From assembly GCA_905397405.1 (NCBI GenBank), contig CAJPVJ010000338.1:1-27745 (forward strand): a stretch of DNA of 27,745 nt, in the 5' to 3' direction. This stretch comes from Oppiella nova (lineage: Eukaryota; Arthropoda; Arachnida; Sarcoptiformes; Oppiidae). The position numbers and the translations under genes are program-made. The notes beneath the pieces are model-generated. The model saw only the letters and a program-made list of their open reading frames with translations. It ran no database searches and had not been told where the DNA came from. This document shows, in pieces, positions 1-8,954 of the stretch. Numbering within the stretch: the stretch's first letter is position 1; every line of letters begins with the position of its first letter.

Positions 1-683
1 AATTCACAAAACCATAGAAATGGGAAAATACCCAAACATTCATTAATAGACTCCTTATGTCTTTCAATAGTCAGTAGGTTTTGTTTCAAAACTTCATAAT
101 TAATATGATTTGTGTCTCTAATTAATAGTCTCTTTTCCAAGAGATATACGGCATAACAGGTATGTATTAGTAGTAGTGGTATGGCTAGAAACCAACCAAA
201 TAATTCAATTCTCCATATAACATTAGTAAATAGTCTAATATAGTCATCACAATTACAAATAATGAAAAATAGTATGATATCTATTGTTATTGAAATGATT
301 AAAATCAAAGACCATATTATTGTAATTATTTGCGAAAATCGCTTCAATCTATGTCTCTCATAGTCAGCCATATATTTGTGAATACCGTTAATAGTTATCC
401 GTATTTTAGGCAGTTTTAGTTGGAAATATAACAAACTTAATATTATGATGATTAGTTTAATGGTGTGTGATATTCTGAATAGGTTGTAATGCAAATCAGC
501 CATAATTATCATGCGATAAATTGCCTGGTACATATAAAAAATAATTGTTATTAATAATATACCTTTAAGTAGGTATTGTAGAAATTTTGTTAAAATCTTT
601 TTTTCACTATTAATTAACATTATATCAAAACCCCATATAAAAAATATTATTGAAAATGGATGATTTGCAATAGTTCCAGGCAT
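1..683 (-). CDS. Gustatory-receptor-like 7TM protein, 5' part (runs off window)
   Basis: Open reading frame on the minus strand from an ATG at 683-681 to the window edge, 227 codons with no stop. It was read by hand codon by codon. An in-frame stop lies just upstream of the ATG (692-690). Hydrophobic segments lie at about residues 40-58, 74-90, 118-141 and 156-180, with a fifth beginning near 217 (GIFPFLWF). A short N-terminal stretch (FFIWGFD) precedes the first. Long AT-rich codons and alternating helices with charged loops fit the arthropod gustatory-receptor superfamily of ligand-gated cation channels in the plasma membrane. The family's C-terminal TY-x5-QF motif would lie outside the window. 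It aligns by eye with the second gene at 4564-5447: both have a loop rich in K, Y and H before the third helix and a GW pair in the fourth. Family assignment is inference from topology and gene pairing. Another 7TM family cannot be excluded. Confidence 0.6.
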   Translation of the reverse strand, partial: MPGTIANHPFSIIFFIWGFDIMLINSEKKILTKFLQYLLKGILLITIIFYMYQAIYRMIIMADLHYNLFRISHTIKLIIIILSLLYFQLKLPKIRITINGIHKYMADYERHRLKRFSQIITIIWSLILIISITIDIILFFIICNCDDYIRLFTNVIWRIELFGWFLAIPLLLIHTCYAVYLLEKRLLIRDTNHINYEVLKQNLLTIERHKESINECLGIFPFLWFCE

Positions 684-1169
684 TTTATTTTATTTATTAC
701 TTGATTATTTATAATTAAATTATCCGACTCATACAGCAACAAAATTACAATCTAAATAACACAAAATATATTTGTTATTAATGTTTCAAATAAATGAATT
801 ATACATTTTAATAAAAAGCAATAATATCAATTAAATAATTATGTTTACTGAGTTTCAAACTTTGTTATAGCTATTGTAAATAAGATGTTACAATCAATCA
901 TAAATTGATCAATACAAAAAAAATAGTAAATATTGTATTATTGTATAAACTAAATACTAAGTTAAGACATTGGAGCCCAAGCCGTGTAATTTACACAGAT
1001 TGAAAAAGCATTAGCAATGTAAAGTCTATCAGAATACAGGAAGGTCTACATACAGTGTACAATAAATAAAATACTTTATATGATATACTGTACGTATTAT
1101 AAATGATATTTAAATTAAAATTGATACAGTTAAACATTAATATACTAAAATATAGACATCCAGAGTTGT
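684..1169. other. AT-rich intergenic stretch
   Basis: This lies upstream of the first chemoreceptor-like gene and before the GA microsatellite. I see no coding frame, RNA gene or recognisable repeat. It presumably contains that gene's promoter, but no clear TATA or initiator element could be defended. Confidence 0.5.
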
Positions 1170-1355
1170 TGCGAGTGAGTGAGTGAGTGAGAGAGAGAGT
1201 GAGAGAGAGAGAGTGAGAGAGAGTGAGAGAGAGAGTGAGAGAGAGTGAGAGAGAGAGAGTGAGAGAGAGTGAGAGAGAGAGTGAGAGGGTGAGAGAGTGT
1301 GTGTGAGTAAGTGAGTGAGTGAGAGTGAGAGAGAGAGAGAGAGTGGATGAGAGAG
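1170..1355. repeat. Compound (GA)n / (GTGA)n microsatellite
   Basis: About 185 bases made of GA dinucleotides interrupted by GTGA tetranucleotides, with a short GTGTGT core near 1299. Read on the minus strand it gives open frames of alternating S, L, H and T. These are products of the repeat, not proteins. It sits between the first chemoreceptor-like gene and the transposase. Confidence 0.95.
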
Positions 1356-1463
1356 AAAAACTGAAAAAATAACCAAGGCCTAAATAATCTTGAAAATGTT
1401 CGCAAATGTCACGAATCGTGCAAATGAGAAAGAAAGCTAAATAAGGTCTGTTAGCGTTACTCA

Positions 1464-1498
1464 AGATACACCACGAGAAGGTCGACCTTATAGTATCT
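1464..1498. repeat. Nested inverted repeat around a 12-bp palindrome
   Basis: A perfect 12-base palindrome (AAGGTCGACCTT, 1478-1489) is enclosed by the outer arms AGATAC and GTATCT. It lies on the 3' side of the piggyBac gene and could belong to an element end. No matching inverted copy was found on the other side of the transposase. Confidence 0.5.
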
Positions 1499-1646
1499 CG
1501 CCTAATTTATTGTGCGGTAGGTCCCTAACCCGCCCATCTCATATTTATATCGTCTGAGAGGTGCAGACCGAGTTGAGGAAATGGAGTTTTCTGTAACTAA
1601 AGGGAATCTTATTAATAAAATATAAATGGCAATTTTTAACATTTAC

Positions 1647-3257
1647 CTAATAATGAATCTGAGCCTTAGCATGGGCTTGAAAACATGTCGGTTCTAATGT
1701 GTTCGATGTGTTGCAAAATGGGATGTCACACACAGAACACTGACGAGTCACTTGTTTTCGTATCCCTCGTGATTTACACATTTCACAGTCCTTTTGTTTG
1801 GGAATTTTAATAAGTGTCGCTCCTCTAGTGGCACAATTTAGACTCAATTCTGATGTGAAGATAACGATGTTTGAGTGGCCTATCAAAGACCTCGCTATTT
1901 TGAGTCTAAATTGTCTTGATGTCATACGACTCGTAGGATATGCGGATTTGAAGAGTATATATCCGTTATTCAATATGACATTCTTGAATAAATGCCATAT
2001 AACTTGTGGCCACATAGACGATCGGTGAGGATAGGCTTCGTAATGGAGTTTCTGATCGAAATGGTCGACACCACCCATGAATTTGATGTATTCTTCGAGA
2101 ATACCCGGGATGTCGATGTTACCCATACCACCAGTAAAATTCTTCCCTCTTCTTCTGACAGTGACTTCTCCTTTACCGAAGCAATTAGATAATGCGGTAA
2201 CAATCTTTTTGTCAAACCATGTGACACAACAAAGTTCTCCTTTCCTTTTATAAAGGGGTCCTTTGTTTGTCTTATTGAGAGGATTGTTGCCTTTCTTGAA
2301 GTCGAGTGGACTGTCTCTACGGTTGGTCTGAAGTGTCCCACAGAAGCCAATATTCTGTGCCATTAATTCATTGGCTAATCCACTACTTGTATAGAATCTG
2401 TCTGTAAATATGATTTGACCAGGTTGTAAACCTGCCGACTCAGACAGACGCAACACAATAGTCTCTGAATAATTAGTTTTGATGTCTTTTGTGTCCGCAA
2501 AACATTGCCAATCAATTAAATAACCTGTTGTGGGCTCACAAACAGCGTAGAATTTAATACCATATTTGGCAGATTTCGATGGGATGTACTGCAAATCTTT
2601 ATATCGGCCTCTAAATGCAACCAAAGACTCATCGATTGACACTTCCTTTGATATTTGGAAGAGTTCTTTGGAGACATTTGGCAAATGGTCTAAAAGTTTC
2701 CGGACTTTGATTAGCGAATCATTTGTCTCAGTGGTGGTAATGTCATAAAAACGGATGATTTGTTTGATTGCCATATATCTGTTGCGTGAGAGCCCTGATT
2801 TGATCTCAGGTGTGCCTACTAACGGATCTTTCGACCAATGATCGCGTTCGACGCTCACGCGCTTCACTCCCATTAATAGTTGAATTCCTATGAATTTCTT
2901 CAATTCTGTCAAATCTATTGGCTTAACGTTTGGTCTCATTTGTTGGATGAATTGGTTGCTGCAGTCGACTATTTCATTAAGAAACCGGTCGGGACAGTAC
3001 AACCCAAATGTGTCAATTGGACTGTCCGGCACTGCAACTTTCGGACCAGGGGTTGAGGTGAATGGCGGTAACCACCAATCACTCCTAACATCCCTCTGGT
3101 CATCAATCCAATTTGTGTCTTCACTGTCCTGTCTGTCGATCTCCATCGGAATCTCCTCCTCATATAAACTGATGTTTTGATGATAATGTCGATCAAAGTC
3201 TGTGTTGAACTCTTCGACATCAAACTCCGGATCACTGTCCTCTCCGTTCTCATCCAT
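1647..3257 (-). CDS. piggyBac-family transposase, uninterrupted ORF
   Basis: DDD transposase of piggyBac cut-and-paste DNA transposons, which act in the nucleus and target TTAA sites. The frame is open from an ATG at 3305 (552 codons). I prefer the ATG at 3257 (536 residues): it opens an acidic stretch (MDENGEDSDPEFDVEEF) typical of the family, and the 16 codons before it look like AT-rich leader. A splice-acceptor-like TTATAATGCAG lies two bases upstream of it. Numbering from 3305, the first catalytic Asp is D225 in SIDES, the second D302 in FTDRFYTS, and the third D414 in GGVDHFDQK, with the usual companion D417. The C-terminal Cys/His domain is complete: CEMC at about 507-510, CSVC at 523-526, C531, then C541 and H545. 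No stop or frameshift was found, so the copy is young, or constrained as a domesticated gene. It sits between two chemoreceptor-like genes and was probably inserted there. Element ends were not found. Confidence 0.93.
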   Translation of the reverse strand: MDENGEDSDPEFDVEEFNTDFDRHYHQNISLYEEEIPMEIDRQDSEDTNWIDDQRDVRSDWWLPPFTSTPGPKVAVPDSPIDTFGLYCPDRFLNEIVDCSNQFIQQMRPNVKPIDLTELKKFIGIQLLMGVKRVSVERDHWSKDPLVGTPEIKSGLSRNRYMAIKQIIRFYDITTTETNDSLIKVRKLLDHLPNVSKELFQISKEVSIDESLVAFRGRYKDLQYIPSKSAKYGIKFYAVCEPTTGYLIDWQCFADTKDIKTNYSETIVLRLSESAGLQPGQIIFTDRFYTSSGLANELMAQNIGFCGTLQTNRRDSPLDFKKGNNPLNKTNKGPLYKRKGELCCVTWFDKKIVTALSNCFGKGEVTVRRRGKNFTGGMGNIDIPGILEEYIKFMGGVDHFDQKLHYEAYPHRSSMWPQVIWHLFKNVILNNGYILFKSAYPTSRMTSRQFRLKIARSLIGHSNIVIFTSELSLNCATRGATLIKIPKQKDCEMCKSRGIRKQVTRQCSVCDIPFCNTSNTLEPTCFQAHAKAQIHY

Positions 3258-3305
3258 GACTGCATTATAAGTACAACATATATATCTCATTAATAAATAT
3301 ATCAT

Positions 3306-3484
3306 AATATAAGTTCACGTATTATAAATATAAAATTTTATAATCTAACCATTTACTAGCACATTACCTAGTACAATACTGTCTGACAGTATATTACTAA
3401 ACAATATAACACCTAACATATTACCTAGCACATTACCTAATAAAATATAGCCTAATATATAATAAAATCCTTATTACTATCCCC
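3306..3484. other. AT-rich leader of the transposase with short repeats
   Basis: Non-coding stretch upstream of the transposase. A 14-base word, TAGCACATTACCTA, occurs twice (near 3357 and 3426), and shorter ACCTA variants lie around them. A near-perfect palindrome ATACTGTC-T-GACAGTAT spans 3376-3392. Such words could be subterminal transposase-binding repeats, but that is inference. No TTAA-flanked terminal repeat was recognised. Confidence 0.45.
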
Positions 3485-3735
3485 TAACCTAACCTAAACC
3501 TTGTTTGGAACACCCAGGGCTACTTGCTTTACGGAACGTCCCGTACACGAACCGAGGTTAAAACCAACGATACTCGATGGTTAAAGTCATTCCAGAGTCG
3601 GTATGGATCCATTCGTCCATAGGATCCATACCTTTCCCTTGTTAGGGAATCAAACTGGAAGGTCAGGCAAGGCTGACTCCCCCCGCAAGACCCTTAAGTG
3701 TCCCCACGGTCCCCCCAACCCCGTGTCTAAAGTGC
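3485..3735. other. GC-rich hairpin-bearing block of unknown origin
   Basis: About 250 bases far richer in G and C than the DNA around them. It contains an 11-bp perfect stem (GGTATGGATCC at 3600-3610 with its complement at 3622-3632), a smaller GTCAG/CTGAC stem at about 3662-3677, and runs of C near 3680 and 3710. Two CCTAA units at its left edge are too few to be a telomere tract. An open frame of 62 codons crosses it (3603-3791, plus strand) but resembles nothing I know. It could be the end of the piggyBac element or a fragment of another transposable element. Confidence 0.5.
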
Positions 3736-4563
3736 ATGAATTTACTTTATTTTTATTCCTATTACCTTTAATCTCCTTTAATCCGACTTAGAATTGATTA
3801 TAATTAACTTAAACACCGATTAAAATGACTTTAAATTGATTTGAAATACAATTGAAACGAAAGGTTTTGCGATACAAAGCGCACAAGACTTGCGACGCAT
3901 TAAACGTAAACTGTATGCAGAGTTCACTTGTAGTGACTCATAGGTCTCACATCAATGACGTCCGGTACAGATAGTGAGGTACAGATAGGTAGTAATCATA
4001 AAATGTTTACTAAATCCGTTTGTTATACAGCAGATGTGTCCAGACATTATTTATTGATGTTTTTTACAGGTAAACAATTTTAGAGTAAATCCTAATTAAT
4101 GTTATATTATTTGACAATTTTTATAATCCCTTTCATTATAAGCAATTATTAATTCCTACTCATACATGTGTTATGGTATTTGTGATTAGATTTTAATTAA
4201 ATGATTACAAGTACTGTAATAATGCTACCTGGACACTTCTGTTATACAGAGTACATCATTTTTGGTTATAGATTTGTAAAGTTTTTATTTAAAATATGTA
4301 AATCTTATTTATATTGTTGGCTTTATTTTATTTATAAGTTTATTATATTAATACACAGTATTGAAAGTACACTAAAAATATTGATAATGATAAATTTTTG
4401 TGATTTTAAGTTTATAGTTCATATATCATTGTAACATAAAGTTAATAAAATTACATAATATAACAAATTAATTTAAATAATTTAATTCGATATTATATAT
4501 TATACAGTGCATTATAAAAATATAATGATTACATATTTAATTCAATTATTTTGAATACTTAAT
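3736..4563. other. AT-rich spacer 3' of the second chemoreceptor-like gene
   Basis: This region would hold the missing last exon of the gene at 4564-5447. Reading the minus strand I found no convincing frame ending in a TY-x5-QF-like helix. The word GGTACAGATAG-like occurs twice near 3963-3990. An open frame at 4201-4434 on the plus strand is AT-rich, lacks family features and is judged to be chance. Confidence 0.45.
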
Positions 4564-5447
4564 TTAATATCTTATATTAATTACAGATTTCCAGATTTTT
4601 AATTTATTTATAATTTGACTTCTAATACGATAGTTATTATACAGGGTTTGCAGTATATTTATGAAATATGTAATTGTGATAGATAGTAGCAGAAAACACA
4701 CAATACCTAATTCAATATTAGAAAAATAAATCATATAAATGATAAATAATGAATAAGCTGATAATGAAATAATTAATATAAAATATAACAAGGGATAAAC
4801 ATATATTTTAAGTGTATCATGTTCAATTGAAAACTTATCGATTGTATGTATGATTTCAAATAAGTGTATATTTGAGGGATTATGAATTTTATTTATTTTA
4901 ATATACATGGCAGTCAATATAGCTGTATATATCTTGATCAATTTGTGGTATAGTATTTGCAACAAGTTCATCCATCCAGTTAAATAAAAGAATGTTACTG
5001 GACCATGGTGATAGTATTTAATGCTTGAAATATATGGTGTATTAAATATAGTGTCAAATATATCGATTGAATTCAGAGTATACACTGCCAGTATATAATA
5101 TATTAAATGAAGTATTAAGTAAATCGCAATAGATTTATTATCTTGATGAATCTTGTATTTATGGCAATATGCTTGCAGTTCATCGTAGATTTCAAATATT
5201 TTTTGTGAATTAATTTTAACAAATAAATATGAAATGAACGTGGACACATATAAACACACACTAAAACATTGAAAGTAAAAGTTTACACAATGAGACATTT
5301 GCCTGAATGATAGCATTGTGTGTGTATTATTAGACCATTAAATGATGTTATAATAAATCCGGTGAACGTATAGTTCAATATGTTACTTGGGAAATTAATG
5401 CCGTATATTATAAATAGATTTTTAAACATTATTACTGGAATTAACAT
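4564..5447 (-). CDS. Gustatory-receptor-like 7TM gene, frame-broken and lacking TM7
   Basis: The main frame (ATG at 5316, 250 codons) has hydrophobic segments at about residues 12-35, 62-85, 105-128, 172-198 and 203-226. These correspond to TM2 to TM6 of a seven-helix protein. A second frame immediately upstream (ATG at 5447-5445) reads MLIPVIMFKNLFIIYGINFP and continues with a hydrophobic stretch, matching the N-terminus and TM1 of the paralogue at 1-683. The two frames overlap near 5300-5316 in different phases, so there is either one frameshift or a sequence error; a 33-base GT-AG stretch there does not restore the phase. The C-terminus ends at KIWKSVINIRY without TM7. A donor-like AAATCT|GTAATT at about 4585/4584 would leave a phase-0 exon end, as is usual for the last intron of this family. 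It is a tandem paralogue of the first gene and a probable pseudogene or incompletely modelled gene. Confidence 0.5.
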
Positions 5448-6088
5448 TTATAAAAATTTAAGATATAGCATTTTTTAGTTACTATTAATGCATTTTATAT
5501 TAAAATAAATATCTTTTAGTGATATAATTACAAATATTTATTTAGTTATAATATTTTAAGTGAGTTTTTGACACATACGAAACATTAATAACTAATACAA
5601 TGTCAGATAGCAAGGAATAATATATTAGATATAAGTTTTAGAAATCTAATATTTCACTTTATTAGTAAAGTCTTATGGTACTTATAGAAAAATATTATAT
5701 ATATTATATAACTTACAACTATTATATAATATATTATATTATAAGATACAGTAATGAAAGTTTATTAAATATTTGTCAATTATCCATGTAACATTATATT
5801 TAGCGCCTAATGAAAATATTACGAGTAGGCGTTAGGCAATAGTAATAAATTTTTATTATAATAAAATATGTTTAGAATTGACACTTGTCCAATTAATAAT
5901 TATCATATATTATAAATGTACCTTTCTGTATTAATAGCAAATAAGTATAACATTAGGTTTACTTGCGTTAGAAAACAAAATGCTACATTTTAAACAAATA
6001 ATATTTAGTCGTAAGCAACAAAATATTAAACGCATTATAATTTAAGCTTAATTTCTGAGTATTAATTCATGTATACATTTATTACAAT
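5448..6088. other. AT-rich intergenic DNA
   Basis: Very AT-rich stretch upstream of the second chemoreceptor-like gene. It has short TATA-type runs near 5695-5745. No coding frame, RNA gene or clear repeat was seen. Confidence 0.5.
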
Positions 6089-6198
6089 GAGAGGCACATA
6101 CAAAAAGTAGACAACTCTATGAGTAGTATACAATTTAGTATTGATTTCAATGCTATGCAGTCATGTATACATGTCTCCTTTTAGTATGTGCCTGTCTC
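6089..6198. repeat. 110-bp hairpin element (MITE-like)
   Basis: The arms GAGAGGCACATAC (left) and GTATGTGCCTGTCTC (right) pair, and the pairing continues inward through AAAAG..AGACA against TGTCTCCTTTT. A GTATAC-type inner pair follows. The stem is about 25 bp with a two-base bulge, leaving a loop of about 55 bases. There is no coding capacity, and flanking target-site duplications are not clear. It is best read as a small non-autonomous DNA transposon; a structured RNA hairpin is the alternative. Confidence 0.6.
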
Positions 6199-6944
6199 AA
6201 ATACAAATTCCTAAGAAATTAATATATTTATGCATTTTAGTAATATTACTTTTATTGTGCATAATGCCATTTATTAAAAATTGATTACAACTTATAAATT
6301 GTAAATGTATTAAGTGCTTCAATTAATGTAATATTTAGTATTATCATAAAGAACTTAATGTAACTAGATTAAATAGATTAGTTTTAGAAAAATTTATTAT
6401 ATAAGATATAATAAACTATATTAAACATTATTTTTATTAAATTATAAACTAGTAAACTAATTAGTTAAAAATATTTGAAACAGACAATATTTTCATTATA
6501 AAATTATTTAAATTGTTTAATAACTTAGAAACACAAAACAAACTATTATTACAGTTGTAATTAACTAATTTTTAATAATATATATATTTAATATTATTTG
6601 TTATTAGTTTTATTTTAATAATATGAATATACAGCAGTGACAACTTAAATATTAAAAAACAAAAAATATGTGGATCATAATGTTACCTATATATGTGCAA
6701 TTTCTAGACATTTTCATATTGTTTTTATTATAGAATTAGAGTTTAAAAATATTCACCAACTCAACTAATTGAATCTATAATCAGATACATTTCTATGAGC
6801 TAGTCAATGTTTTAAACATATAAGGTATTTATTTTAGTGTTACAGTTTATAATTTTAAGTTAATATTTTATATCTCTCACTCACACTAATGTGTACTATA
6901 TTTGTGAGCCAAACATATGAATCATATTAAAAACGTGTAAGAAT
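6199..6944. other. AT-rich intergenic DNA
   Basis: No gene, repeat family or RNA feature was recognised in this stretch. Confidence 0.5.
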
Positions 6945-7022
6945 TTGACTCCTTGGTTGACATTATGATGCCATTGGCGGTGGACCTCTCGGGTGTAGAG
7001 TTGAAGTGCAATTACGCTGTAA
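6945..7022. other. GC-enriched island, possible exon (strand unresolved)
   Basis: About 75 bases stand out from AT-rich flanks. On the minus strand a good acceptor (TATTGTATTACAG, ending at about 7018) is followed by a short terminal-exon-like frame reading RNCTSTLHPRGPPPMAS and then a stop; a second minus frame is open for about 39 codons. On the plus strand a frame reads EFDSLVDIMMPLAVDLSGVE and continues to a possible donor GCT|GTAATA. None of these peptides is one I recognise. An isolated exon of a gene with long introns, or a transposable-element scrap, are both possible. Confidence 0.3.
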
Positions 7023-7498
7023 TACAATACATATAATAAATGAAAAATACATATAATTATATAAATAATAGTTCAAATTGTCACAAAAGTATACCTTTTT
7101 TGTAGAAAAGTAATAATACTTTTATCTTCAGACTGTCACTCAAATTGATCCCAAAATTTACGTTTTGATTATTTTTAATGATTATATGAATATTATTTGT
7201 AAAATATTTTACACCACATATAACACTATAAGACAATATTTTTAATTATACTATCACTCAATGAGTAACAAAATACTGTTTAAACACCGATTTATCTATA
7301 CTCTGAAATAATAATTAAATACTAAATCATAATACAAATGACAATCAATTCAATTGAAACACAAAATATTATCAAAATATTACTTTAAATGACAATTCAC
7401 TGCAAACTCAATGCAAATCAGATTTCAAATGATTTTAAAATTTAAATAAAGGATTTGAAACCATAGACCAGTTTTAGTCTAACCATTGAACTGATAAT
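7023..7498. other. AT-rich intergenic DNA
   Basis: Nothing was recognised apart from the AT-rich composition. It ends at the left edge of the foldback element. Confidence 0.5.
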
Positions 7499-7663
7499 GG
7501 ATGTTCTCGGTTTTGCAAATGGCAGATTGGTATTGCTAGGTGAATTGACATGAATAACAAACATGTTACACAAAAATATAAAAATCTGATTGCTCCTGGT
7601 CACCGAAAAACACGAAAAACCATTTGGCTGTTTAATTTTTAAGGGATATTAATTTTAATCATT

Positions 7664-7919
7664 AAATATTAAAACAATTTCAGTGGCTCATTGGTAATGT
7701 GTCGCACACTTAACATTTTGTACCCGGGTTCTATTCCACTTTCAGTTCAATTATTTTTTCCTTTATTTTTTGCTAAATTTGGATAAATTTAAAATATTAA
7801 AACAATTTCAGTGGCTCATTGGTAATGTGTCGCACACTTAACATTTTGTACCCGGGTTCTATTCCACTTTCAGTTCAATTATTTTTTCCTTTATTTTTTG
7901 CTAAATTTGGATAAATTTA
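7664..7919 (+). repeat. Perfect 128-bp tandem duplication with tRNA-like promoter boxes
   Basis: Two head-to-tail copies, 7664-7791 and 7792-7919, are identical over all 128 bases. Each carries a Pol III A-box-like TGGCTCATTGG (7684-7694 in the first) and a B-box-like GGTTCTATTCC (7727-7737). The 32 bases between them match the spacing within a tRNA gene. A cloverleaf is not supported: the acceptor and T stems do not pair. The unit is therefore best described as a decayed tRNA or the head of a tRNA-derived SINE. Each box pair is followed by T-runs that could terminate Pol III. Confidence 0.75.
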
Positions 7920-8410
7920 ATGTTATTTTTAATTAATTTAATGTAGTATATAATTATTATTACAAAATATACAATTAAAGTACCAAAATATAATAACCAA
8001 GGTAATTTAAAGGTAATTTATATTATTGGTTTGTTGGATTTACAATAAAATTTTCTATTACAGTCTGTATAAAAAACTTCATATAATTATCAAATGTATA
8101 ATAAGATTGATATAATTAAATTAATTATTCATTTATAACTTTTTATTAAACATGTTTAAATAAAAGAAAATATTTTTAATTGTATTCGTAATATACTATA
8201 TTTCAATATTAATAATTTTATAAAAAATATAATAAAATTAAAAATTTTCTGAAATTATATTCAAGCTGTAATATAAAAATATATTGCAAATCTAACAAAC
8301 CAATAATATAAATTACCTTTAAATTACCTTGGTTATTATATTTTGGTACTTTAATTGTATATTTTGTAATAATAATTATATACTACATTAAAATAATTAA
8401 AAATAACATT

Positions 8411-8537
8411 AAATTTATCCAAATTTAGCAAAAAATAAAGGAAAAAATAATTGAACTGAAAGTGGAATAGAACCCGGGTACAAAATGTTAAGTGTGCGAC
8501 ACATTACCAATGAGCCACTGAAATTGTTTTAATATTT
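8411..8537 (-). repeat. tRNA-like module, inverted copy 1
   Basis: Reverse complement of the 128-bp unit of the left arm, nearly identical, with the same A-box and B-box words on the minus strand. It pairs with the copy at 7792-7919, and the identity continues inward toward the loop of the foldback element. Confidence 0.75.
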
Positions 8538-8664
8538 ACAAATTAAACAAACCAATAGTATAAATTACCTTTAAATTACCTTGGTATTATATTTTTGGTA
8601 CTTTAATTGTATATTTTGTAATAATAATTGTATACTACATTAAGTTAATTAAAAATAACATTAG

Positions 8665-8791
8665 ATTTATCCAAATTTAGCAAAAAATAAAGCAAAAAAT
8701 AATTGAACTGAAAGTGAATTAGAACCTGGGTACAAAATGTTAAGTGTGCGACACATTACCATTGGGCCACTGAAATTCTTTTAATATTTTT
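8665..8791 (-). repeat. tRNA-like module, inverted copy 2 (diverged)
   Basis: Second inverted copy in the right arm with several substitutions. Its B-box reads GGTTCTAATTC and its A-box TGGCCCAATGG. It belongs to the outer, older copy of the right-arm unit. The larger divergence suggests that the inner copies were duplicated or homogenised later. Confidence 0.65.
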
Positions 8792-8954
8792 TGATTAACA
8801 TTAGTATCCATTAAAAATTAAATAGCCAAATGGTTTTTCGGGGTTTTCGGTGACCAGGAGCAATCAGATTTTTATAATTTTGTGCAAAATGTTATTTATT
8901 CATGCCAATTCACCTAGCAATACTAATCTGGTATTTGCAAACTGGCGAACATCC

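Larger units (their letters stand above)
7499..8954. mobile_element. Foldback (long inverted repeat) element with internal tRNA-like modules
   Basis: The left end begins GGATGTTC and the right end finishes GAACATCC. The arms pair over about 560 bases, roughly 7499-8064 with 8268-8954, around an AT-rich loop of about 200 bases. The outer 160 bases are clearly diverged (for example, CACCGAAAAACACG against CACCGAAAACCCCG), whereas parts of the inner arm are almost identical. The left arm holds a 128-bp unit twice in tandem. The right arm holds a roughly 250-bp inverted unit twice (about 8290-8537 and 8541-8791), the outer copy more diverged. No protein is encoded, so any movement would need enzymes supplied elsewhere. 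The structure fits foldback-type non-autonomous DNA transposons. No clean target-site duplication was found. Confidence 0.8.

Noticed and set aside
991-1464. Minus-strand open frames rich in S, L, H and T
   Set aside because: They are translations of the GA/GTGA microsatellite; all three minus frames stay open for the same reason.
1798-3180. Several plus-strand frames and a second minus frame across the transposase
   Set aside because: They are shadows of the piggyBac coding frame.
3480-3500. CCTAA repeats suggesting an arthropod telomere tract
   Set aside because: Only two full units are present in an internal location.
4201-4434. 77-codon plus-strand frame
   Set aside because: AT-rich with no domain, signal or neighbour support.
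7677-7747. A functional tRNA gene at the A-box/B-box module
   Set aside because: The acceptor and T stems do not pair and no sound anticodon arm forms.
7499-8954. CRISPR array for the repeated units
   Set aside because: The units are long, inverted and unequal, in a eukaryotic context, with no short regular spacers.
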